DNA from: Prionace glauca
Lineage: Eukaryota; Chordata; Chondrichthyes; Carcharhiniformes; Carcharhinidae
NCBI GenBank assembly: GCA_037974335.1
Contig: CM075760.1
Span: forward strand, 59,774,515-59,838,514
DNA: 64,000 nucleotides
Direction: 5' to 3'
Shown piece after piece: positions 55,256 to 64,000 of the stretch. The stretch's first letter is position 1; each line of letters opens with the position of its first letter. A program made the translations under genes and the position numbers. The notes beneath the pieces are model-generated. The model searched no databases. It saw only the letters and a list, made by a program, of their open reading frames with translations, and had not been told where the DNA came from.

Positions 55256-55689
55256 TTCAGAAAGGAAATCTGCCTATAACCTGGACTGTGTGTGAGACAA
55301 GACCGAGAGAAATGTGGCTGACATTTACCTATCTTATGAAACATGCAGTTAGACAAGAGGCGAGAGGCTGCAGCAACCACATGGGGCGGAAGCATAAAAA
55401 TAGCTCTTCATCTCTTAAATCTTCCAGTCCTCATGCAAAGACGTCAGTCTGAAACCTTAACTCGGTTTCTCAGTTGCACAGTTACTGACTGGCTTAATGC
55501 AGGCAGCGTTTCCTGTTTTTGTCTGAATTGCTGCACTTTGGCCGACGCTGGTTTCTTCCCTGAAAAGAAATGTGTGGCTCATTTCGAGAATTCCAACTCA
55601 CAGCCTGTTTTCATCCTCGCTCGCCCTGCCTAAGAGCCCCTCCTTAGCCTGCTGCAACGCTCCAGTGAAGCTCCAAGGGCACTCTTTAA

Positions 55690-55920
55690 AAAAAGGGGAT
55701 CTCACATTTAGGAGAGAGAAGAGTGGGAAGGTTTCTTTCTCAGAGGGTCATGTGTCCCTGGAAGTCCCATCCTCAGAAGGCAGTGGTCGCTGTCTCTTAA
55801 TATTTTTGAAGACAGAAGGAGCTAGATTCTTTGTAAACCAGGAGGGTGAAATGTTATCAGGGTTGGCAGAAGCTTAGAATAAGATCAGCCATGATCTTAT
55901 TTACTGGCAGAACAGGCCGC
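55690..55920 (+). repeat. Decayed CR1 LINE 3' fragment
   Basis: 'ggggatctcacatttaggag' through 'gatcagccatgatcttattt' is an old LINE 3' UTR in sense. Confidence 0.5.
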
Positions 55921-56067
55921 GTGAGACCATGTGACCAACTGTTGCTTCTCAGTAGTCTGTATGTTACTGTAGACATATTAAAATTTCATGGTGGCTTAGT
56001 AAGGCGCACGTGTAAAAGACGTAGCAAGAACTGTTCCTGGAATCGAAGATGAGCAAGTCGGGTTTAG

Positions 56068-58795
56068 AATAATAGAATTACAGAAAAACTACAGCCCAAA
56101 CAGGCCCTTCAGCCCACAAGTTGCGCCAATCTTATCTCTACCTATTAGGCTTACCTATAAACCTTAATCCTATTAAGTCCCATGTACTCATCCAGAAGTC
56201 TCCTAAAAGACCCGAACGAATTTGCCTCCACCACCACCGATGGCAGCCGATTCCACTCACCCAGCACACACTGAGTGAAAAACTTACCCCTGACATCTCC
56301 TCTGTACACACTTTCAGGCACCTTATATCTGCGTCCTCTTGTGGCAGCCATTTCAGCCCTGGGGAAAAGCCTCTGAGAGTCGAGCTGATCAATACCTCTC
56401 AACATCTTAGACACCTCTATCAGGTCCGCTCTCATCCTTCATCTCTCTAAGGAGAAAAGATCGAGCTCTCTCAACCTATCCTCATAAGGCATGCCACCCA
56501 ATCTAAGTAACGTCCTTGTAAATCTCCTCTACACCCTTTCAATGGCTTCCATATCTTTCCTCCAATGAGGCGACCAGAACTAAGCACAGTACTCCAAGTG
56601 GGGTCTGACTAGGGTCTTATAAAGCTGCAGCATTATCTCCCGACGCCTAAACTCAATTCCTCGATTGCTGAAGGCTAGTACACTATACGCCTTCTTAACC
56701 ACTTTCTCTACCTGCGAAGCCGATTTGAGAGTCCTATGAAACCGGACCCCAAGTTCCTTCTGATCTTCCACACTGCTAAGAGTCTTACCCTTATTATTAT
56801 ATTCCTTCATCCCATTTGACCTGCCAAAATGTACCACTACACTGTTATCCAGGTTGAAGTCCATCTGTCACTTCTCCACCCAGTCTTGCATCCTATTTAT
56901 GTCACGCTGCAACTTCTGACATCCCTCCAGAATATCCACAACACCTCAGACCTTCGTGTCACCGGCGAACTTACCAACCTATCTCCCCACTTCCTCATCC
57001 AGGTCATTTATAAAACTTACAAACAGCAAGGGTCCCAGAACAGATCCTTGGCGCACTCCACTGGTGACCAACATCCATTCAGAAAAAGACCCATCTACAA
57101 CCGCTCTCTGCCTTCTGTGGGCAAGCCGGTTCTGGATCATCAAAGCAATGTCCCCTTTGATCCCATGCCCCCTCATTTTCGCTATAAGTCTTGCATGGGG
57201 GACCTTATCGAACGCCTTGCTGAAGTCCGTATGAACCACCTTCACCGCTCTTCCTTCGTCAATGTGTTTAGTCACATTTTCAAAAACCTCAACCAGGCTT
57301 GTAAGGCACGATCTGCCTTTAACAAAGCCGTGCTGACTACTTTTGATCATACTCTATTTCTCTAAATGTTCATAAATGCTGTCTGTCAGGGTCTTTTCCA
57401 TCAACTTACCAACCACTGAGGTCAGACTCACCAGTCGATAATTTCCTGGTCTACTTCTGTTCCTTTTCTTGAAAATAGGAACCGCAATCCTCCAATTCTC
57501 CAGAACCTCTCCCATCTCCATCATTGATGCAAAAATCATCGCCAGAGGCTCTGCAATCTTTTCCCTCGCCTCCCGCAGTAACCTGGGATACATCCAGTCC
57601 CAGTGACTTATCTATCTTGATACATTCAAAAGCTCCAACACATCTTCTTTCCTAATGTCCACACACTCAAGCTTTTCAGCCCGCCGCAAACCTACACTAC
57701 AACCACCAAGATTTTTTTCCACACTGAATACTGAAACAAAGTATTCATTGAGCACCTCTGCTACTTCTACCAGTTCAATACAAACCGTCACATTTTATAG
57801 GTCCTATTCATTCGCATCTCATCCTTTTACTCTTCACATATTTGTAGAACGCCTTAGGATTTTCCTTAATCTTACCTACCAAGGCCTTCTCATGACTCCT
57901 TCGGGCTCTCCTAATTTTCTTCTTAAGTTCCTTCCTACAAGCCGTATACTCCTGTAGATCCCTAACATTACCTAGCTCCCTGAACCTTTTGTACGCTTTT
58001 CTTTTATTTTGACTGGATTTGTTACAACTTTTGTGCGCTACGGTTCCTGTAACCTACCATAACCTCCCTGTCTCATAGAAACGTTGTCATGCAAAACTCC
58101 AGACAAACATCCCTTGATAATCTACCACCTTTCTTCAGTACATTTCCCCGAGAATACGTCCTTCAGATTCATGTCTCTACTTTCCTGCCTGATGTCTTCA
58201 TATTTCCCCTTACTCCAGATAAACACTTTCCTAGCTTGCCTGATCCTATCCCTCTCCAATGTCAGTGTAAAGGAGATAGAGTTATGATCAATATCCCGAA
58301 ATACCCTCCCACTGAGAGATCTGATACCTGTCCAGGTTCATTAACCAATACCAGATCGAGTACAGCTTCTCCTCGTGTAGGCTTATCCACATATTGTGTC
58401 AGAAAACCCTCCTGAACACACCTAACAAATTCCTCCCCACCCAAACTCCTTACCCTAGGGATATTCCAATTTTGGGAAATTAATGTCTCCCATCACGACA
58501 ACTCTGTTATTATTGCATCTTTCCAGGATCTGTTTCCCTACCTGCTCTTTAACAACCCTGTTACTATTGGGTGGCCTATAGAAAACACTCAGTAAAGTTA
58601 TTGACCCCTTGCTGTTCCGAACTTCCACCCGCAGAGACTCCGTAGACAATCCCTCCACGGTTTCCACCTTCTCTACAGCCATGACACTATCCCTGATCAA
58701 CAAAAACACAACAGTGCCGCTCCCCCACCTCTTTTGCCTCCATCTCTGTCCCTCGCCAGCTGTTAGTCTCTGGGATTCGTTGTCTCAAAGACCAG
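56068..58795 (-). mobile_element. CR1-type LINE, long, degraded
   Basis: Minus-strand element of about 2.7 kb in coding order from right to left. The endonuclease part (58262-58709) has LLSVFYRPPNSNRVVKEQVG, NRVVVMGDINFPKLEYP and LDLVLVNEPGQV. The RT part has [78 protein letters not shown], and the C-terminus with LYKTLVRPHLEYC. Several stops and frame shifts split the ORF. The 5' end is missing (border about 58795), the 3' end is about 56068. Relative of the better preserved copy at 60950. Confidence 0.82.
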
Positions 58796-59439
58796 ATTAA
58801 ACATTTTCCGTGGTGACTTTCAAAAGAGAATTTTTGCAAAATCGAAAATATAACATGCAGAGGGACATGTGTCAACGTCAAATGCAGTCGGGTGTTTTTT
58901 TAGCTCACTGAGATAGCAAACGTGTGCTCGTTAGGCCGAATAGCTTCGTTGTTTAATACATAAACCGGATGAGTGACAGTATTGACTGGCGTGCAACATT
59001 TTCATTTCATTCATTAATGGTTGCTGCCTGAAGAAGTAATTAAACATATACTTGTTAATTCATGGATTCTTTCTCAATAATTTTCATTCATTTGGCTATG
59101 AGTGTTGTTCGCAAGGCCAAAAATTGTTGCTGGTCCGAAACACAAATTACTGCGGATTCTACAATTCAAAACAAAAACAGAACATTCTGAAACATCTCAG
59201 TGGGTCTCCCAGCACCTGCTGAGGGAAAATAGAGCCAAAGTTTCGAGTCTCAATGACGATTCGTCAGGGCCATCCGGACTCAAAGCGTTAACACTATTCT
59301 CTCTTCACAGATGATGTCAGAGCTGCAGAACTTTTCCAGCATTTTCTGGTTTTGTGTTGCTCTTGCTAATTGCATTTGAACAATATAGTTTGCTAATGGC
59401 CATCTCAGGTGTTAGTTAACAGTCAACCGGGGTTGGGGG

Positions 59440-59690
59440 GGCGGATGGTGTAGTAATATTATCGCTAGAGTATCAACCCAAAAACTCAGCCAATGTTCTG
59501 GGGTCCTGCGTTTGAAACCCAATTCAATAAAAATACCTGAAATTTCGAATCTACTGATGACAGTGATATCATTGTCAATTCTCAGAAAAAAAGCCATCTG
59601 GGTCACTATGTCCTTTAGGGAAGGAAATCTGCAATGCTTACCTGGTTTGGCCAACACATGAGTCTAGAGCCACATCAGTGTGGTTGACAA
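59440..59690 (+). repeat. Second SINE family, nearly full
   Basis: 'gcggatggtgtagtaatatt' head, then 'gtcctgcgtttgaaacccaa' and 'ggaaatctgcaatgcttacc'. Confidence 0.7.
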
Positions 59691-60690
59691 AGAACAAAGA
59701 ACAAAAACAGCCCGGGAAACAGGCCCTTCGGCCCAACGAGCCCGCGCCGCCATTTTAACATTACCAGTCCCCCCTCCACCCATGACCCTTATCTATGCTT
59801 ATGGCATTCCACATTGAGGGAAAACTAATTTAGGGACAATTTATTACCTCCAATCACCATAATAGCAAATCTTTGGGGTGTGGGAGGAAACCGGAGCACC
59901 CCCACGCAAGCACGGAGAGTGTCGTCGGGAATGAGTTAATAAACTTTGTAACACATGAGAGAATAAGAAAAATATCCAGTAGCCTAGATGCAGACTGTTT
60001 TCATATATTTCAGATAAATGTAACTTTGTTTTCGTGCGCCCAGACTGCTCAGTGCCCTTGTTGTTTTACACAAGTTTCAGGTGACCCAGACAGGGAGACG
60101 GCAGCTGCTCTTGTTATTATACACAAGTTTATGATAAGCCCGCTTAGAAATGTTGTTGGCCCAACTTGTAGTTATGTTGTGCCTTTAATGTCTTGGACTT
60201 TCGCCTAATATAGTGAAACCTGTATGTCCTAAATATATTTCATATAAATATTCACTATATACCGCTTATGTGTCATGTCCTAACATATTATACAACTTAT
60301 GAGCACAGATTGTTATACCGGCCCGTTAAGTTTAACCTGTCTTGTCGGTCTGTACGTTAGCTAAGGGCTAATCACACACGTCAATTGCGGCCTTGAGATA
60401 ACCATGAAGACATGCTGAGGCAGCCATGTTCCCATGATGGAGGACAACCCACAACCTGGGAACCAACTGAGAATGAGAAGATGCGTACGTGACTGGGGGG
60501 TGGGGGGGGGGGTATAAATATGTGCTCTTAACTTGTGTTCGGGGAGATGCCTGGGGAACCATTGTTAGGTGACAGGTCTATCTCCCAAAAGCTTTTGAAT
60601 AAACTGCTGTACTGTGACTCACAATTCGTCTCAGAGGTATCTTTACCTACAACAGGGAGAATGCGCAAACTCCCACAGACACTGGCCCAA
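59690..60690 (-). repeat. tRNA-type SINE, antisense, split by an LTR
   Basis: The 3' part lies at 59690-59919 ('caggcccttcggcccaacga'), the 5' part at 60655-60690 ('gggagaatgcgcaaactccc'). The solo LTR at 59920-60654 interrupts it. Confidence 0.75.
59920..60654 (+). mobile_element. Solo LTR nested in a SINE (fossil)
   Basis: 735-bp unit beginning TGTCGTCGGG and ending CTACAACA, with a TATA-type box (about 60513) and polyadenylation signal 'gaataaac' (about 60596). Flanks GAGAG and GGGAG differ by one base, consistent with a 5-bp target duplication. No internal region remains. It inserted after the SINE it interrupts. Confidence 0.75.
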
Positions 60691-61649
60691 ATCCATGTGT
60701 CTGAACAGCAAACAGTGATAGTCACTGAGCTGTCGTGTTGCAGCATCGGCTCCAGTTTAAGCGTACACTAACGACATGAAGTACTAGGCTATTCTCGAAC
60801 ATCCAAGAGCAGCGCTTGTACGACCCACGCTTGTACGCTTGTTGCCCCTCGTTGGACAACAAGGCGGACCGACTTAAAACTTGTGAATTAAAAGAGAAAA
60901 ACATTAGTATAATTGCACATCCTTGTACATTACCAGGGATGTCCCAAGGCTACTGAACTTTATTTAATACAATCTCCTATATCCTTCCATCTCCAATCCA
61001 CTCATGTGCCTGCCTGAGTAACTCTTAAACAACTCCAGCGTGCCTGTCTCCAATACCTTACTTGGCAGAGCATTCCATATCCCCACTACCCTCTGTGTGA
61101 AAAACCTCCCTCTAACATCCGTGTTATACCTCTGCCCCCTCACCGTAAGCCCGAGGCCCCTGTGAGCTTACTGTGAGCTTCTAACATAGGAAAACGCTTA
61201 CCACTGTTTACTCTATCTATAACCTTCATAATCATATATACATCTGTTAGATCTCCCCTCAGTCGCCGTTTTTCAAGGGAAAACAGCCCCAGTTTGCTCA
61301 ATCTTTCCTCATAACCCAGTCCTTCCATATCAGGCAGCATCCTGGTAAACCTCCTCTGCACTCTCTCATGGTCTCCACGTCTTTCTGGTAGTAAGGCGAC
61401 CAGAACTGGACGCAGTAATCCAAACCAAAGTTCTACACAACTGCAACATTAGGCTCCAGCTCTTGTACTCTATACCCCTTCCTATAAAGGCTAACATACC
61501 ATCAGCTTTCTTCACAACCTTCTCCACTTGTACTGCCACATTCAAAGACTTGTGCACTTGCACCCCCAGGTCCCGCTGCGTTTCCATACTCTTTATAGGT
61601 CTACCCTTTATCATATAACTCCTCCAAACATTATTTCGGCCAAAATGCA

Positions 61650-62812
61650 TCACCTCACATTTAGCAGGATTAAACTCCATTTGCCATATATCTGCCCAAT
61701 ATTCCAGCCTGATATATCCTGTTGTATTGCCAGACACTGCTCCTCACTGCCCGCCAATCCAGCCATCTTAGTATCATCTGCAAATTTGCTGATCACACCA
61801 CTTACTCCCTCTTCCAACTCATTTATATATAAGACAAAAAGAAGAGGTCCCAATACTGAGCCCTGCGACACACCACTAGTCATGATGTGACAGACCTCCA
61901 GCTAGAAAAGGACCCTTCCACTAGTACTGTCTGTCTCCTCTTACCATGCCAGTTCTCAACCCATTTAGATATCTGGCCTTGTATTCCTTGAGCCTTAATC
62001 TTTTCAACCAACATACCAGGAGGGAGTTTGTCAAACGGTTTACTGAAATCCATATAGATGACATCAACGGCTCGTCCTTTGTTGACCGTTTTTGTCACCT
62101 CCTCAAAAAATTCTACCAGATTCGTAAGGCAAGACTTCCCCTTTACAAAGCCATGCTGCGTATCCCTAATCAGATCGCAACGCGCGAATTGCTCATTCAT
62201 CCTATCCCTAAGAATCCTCGGCATCAACTTGCCTACCACTGACGTCAAACTCACCGGCCTATAGTTACCCGGGTTATCCCTCCTACCCTTTTTAATCAAC
62301 GGTACCACACTCGCTATCCTCCAGTCCTCGGGGACCTCACCTGTGTCCAAAGAAGAGACAAAGATTTGCGTCAGAGTCCCAGCAATTTCATCTCTCGCCT
62401 CCCTAAGCAGCCGAGGATAAATGCCATCAGGCCCCGGAGATTTATCAGTTTTAATGCTACCTAAAAGCCCTAACACTTCTTCGCTCATAACAGATAGCTC
62501 CTTCAATTGATCTACAGCTCCCTCGAAGACTGTACCAGACACCAAGCCCCTTTCCTTCGTGAATACTGACGCAAAGTATTCATTCAGGATCTCCCCCGCT
62601 CCCTTGGACTCTAAGCACATTTCCCCTCTTCTGTCCCTGTGAAGACCGATTTTACCCCTAGGAACCCTTTTGTTCCTGACATAGGAGTAAAACGCCTTTG
62701 GATTTTCCTTAATCCTACCTGCCAAAGCCATTTCATGCCCCCTTTTTGCCCTCCTAACTCCCCTTTTGAGATCCCTCCTACTCTCTCTGTATTCCTCCAT
62801 CGCTCTCTCCAT
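61650..62812 (-). CDS. CR1 LINE reverse transcriptase (interrupted)
   Basis: Reverse transcriptase of the element at 60950-64000. The frame 61880-62812 reads RRAKRGHEMALAGRIKENPK, SPGPDGIYPRLLREARDEIA, GNYRPVSLTSVVGKLM, TQHGFVKGKSCLTNLVEFFE and VIYMDFSKPFDKLP. It then breaks at the SVTS motif, and 61650-61883 continues with [20 protein letters not shown] and the catalytic FADD (VISKFADDTKM). A small frame shift at about 61880 separates them, so this copy is not expected to be active. Confidence 0.83.
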
Positions 62813-62978
62813 TCCCAGTTGTTTAGGCCTAACATACGCCTCTCTTTCTTCCTGACCAAGTCCTCAATATCTCTAATAATCCACGGCTCTCTAATCCTAC
62901 CTTTCCCATCCTTCCTCTTAACCGGCACATGCCTTTCCTACAACCATTTCAGTTTTCCCTTGAAAGACTCTCACATGC

Positions 62979-63446
62979 CTAACGTGGACTTGCCCTCCAA
63001 CAGCCTATCCCAGTCTGTTTCCCTAAACTCCTGCCTAATCCGGCTGTACCCAGCCTTCCCCCATTTAGCACCCTCCGCTTAGGGCAGCACTCATCTTCTT
63101 CCATTAGTATTCTAAAGTAGACAGAGTTGTGGTCACTGTTAGCCACATGTTCACCTACTGCAACCTCAACCACCTGACCCTGCCCATTGCCCAGAACTAA
63201 ATCCAGTATAGCCTCCTCTCTAGTAGGGCTATCTAAATACTGTTCCAAGGACCCTTCCAGTACACGTCTTACGAATTCCTCTCCGTCCGAACCCCCAGCT
63301 ATAGGCACCTTCCAATCCACCCCAGGGAGATTAAAATCTCCCACTACAACAACCCTGTTCTTCCTACACTTATCCAAAATGTCTCTACATATACCCTCTT
63401 CCACTGCCCGCGAGCTGTCGGGCGCTCTGTAGAACACCCCTAGCAC
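62979..63446 (-). CDS. CR1 LINE APE-type endonuclease, partial
   Basis: LGVFYRAPDSSRAVEEGICR, VVVVGDFNLPGVDWKVP (catalytic GDFN), LDLVLGNGQGQVVEV and NSDHNSVYF (catalytic SDH) match the C-terminal half of an apurinic-type endonuclease that nicks target DNA. The N-terminal half lies right of 63446 and is degraded. Confidence 0.82.
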   Translation of the reverse strand: MLGVFYRAPDSSRAVEEGICRDILDKCRKNRVVVVGDFNLPGVDWKVPIAGGSDGEEFVRRVLEGSLEQYLDSPTREEAILDLVLGNGQGQVVEVAVGEHVANSDHNSVYFRILMEEDECCPKRRVLNGGRLGTAGLGRSLGKQTGIGCWRASPR

Positions 63447-64000
63447 AGTAATCGCTCCCTTCCTGTTCCTTCACTCCACCCACAGAGACTCAATTCCTAA
63501 CCCCTCTGTATTATCCTCCCACTGCACCACTGTGATGTGCTCCCTAACTAACAGCGCCACTCCCCCTCCTCTTTTCGACCCTCCTCTGTCGTGCCTAAAA
63601 CACTTATACCCAGGAATATTTAGCTGCCAGTCCTGCCCTTCCTTTAATCACGTCTCCGTCACTGCCACCACATCTAAATTCCTCGTGAACATTAAGGCCT
63701 TAAGTTCATCCGCTTTACCCGCCACTCTCCTCGCATTAAAACAGATGCACGGAAGACCGACAGGCCCACTTGATCGTCCTTCTCCTGGGAGATTTTCCTA
63801 TCATCTAGACTTACCCTGTTACCCAGCTCACTCCCAATCCCAGTGCCTACTGAGCTATCTGTCTCCTCCCCACCCGCCCCCTTCCATATTAGTTTAAACC
63901 CTGCCGAAACACTCCAGCTAACCTCCCAGCTAAAATATGTGTGCTCTTCCCATTTAAATGTTCCCCACTCCACTTGTACAGGTGCCCTTCCCGCACAAAG

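Larger units (their letters stand above)
60950..64000 (-). mobile_element. CR1-type LINE, long, runs off the window
   Basis: Minus-strand element of at least 3 kb with 3' end near 60950. It holds the RT C-terminus (61140-61361), catalytic and palm regions (61366-61890), a 310-codon RT segment (61880-62812) and endonuclease (62979-63446). Frame breaks are few. The 5' end (endonuclease start, ORF1) continues to the right. Confidence 0.88.

Noticed and set aside
1-64000. CRISPR arrays, operons, bacterial promoters, rRNA
   Set aside because: Regular repeats here are RSS arrays, microsatellites or transposons; the sequence is plainly vertebrate.

Overview
This window is vertebrate, almost certainly elasmobranch (shark), germline DNA from a T-cell receptor locus of the alpha/delta type. 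It has no bacterial features. It holds unrearranged V segments, each with a leader exon, a leader intron and a 23-bp recombination signal (RSS). They lie in both orientations and are separated by CR1-type LINE copies, tRNA-type SINEs, a Penelope-like element, solo LTRs and GT/CA tracts. The decisive clue is a V exon of the IgNAR (new antigen receptor) type followed by a J of the IgNAR type and then a leaderless TCR V. That is the layout known for the doubly rearranging NAR-TCR of sharks.

Layout: 0.9-1.8 kb, 3' exon of a GPR139-like 7TM receptor. 2.7 kb, tRNA-Gln relic on the minus strand. 4.1-4.6 kb, intact TCR V (minus). 6.3-6.6 kb, second TCR V (minus) with a young CR1 LINE (6.8-8.7 kb) just upstream. 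13.0-15.7 kb, second two-exon GPR139-like receptor with a CR1 copy in its intron. 18.1-18.6 kb, TCR V (minus). 19.1-19.4 kb, TCR V whose leader and V domain form one exon. 21.7-22.6 kb, TCR V with a tandemly duplicated CRE/ETS promoter. 27.1-31.2 kb, NAR V with fused D-like end and 12-RSS, NAR J with 23-RSS, leaderless supporting TCR V, and a tandem array of six RSS units. 35.2 kb, V pseudogene (minus). 37.7-40.0 kb, decayed duplicate of the NAR V-J-supporting V cluster, again followed by an RSS array. 40.0-41.6 kb, an inverted RSS array and inverted supporting-V pseudogene, split by a Penelope-like element. 43.4-43.9 kb, V with one nonsense codon. From 44 to 64 kb the sequence is mostly repeats, ending in two large CR1 copies (56.1-58.8 and 60.95-64 kb, both minus).

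How the parts work together: the conventional V segments supply TCR alpha/delta chains. In the NAR cluster, the NAR V(D) and J should recombine with each other under the 12/23 rule. The rearranged NAR exon then splices from the J donor to the acceptor of the leaderless supporting V. That V rearranges separately, through its own 23-RSS, to TCR D/J elements outside the window. Splice phases agree across this join.

The most unusual signal is the set of tandem arrays of about 61-bp units downstream of the supporting V segments. Each unit contains a 23-RSS-like sequence, some of them matching the consensus. I know of no described equivalent. Exon, RSS and motif calls come from direct reading; repeat family names come from recognition of typical sequence, and repeat borders are approximate.
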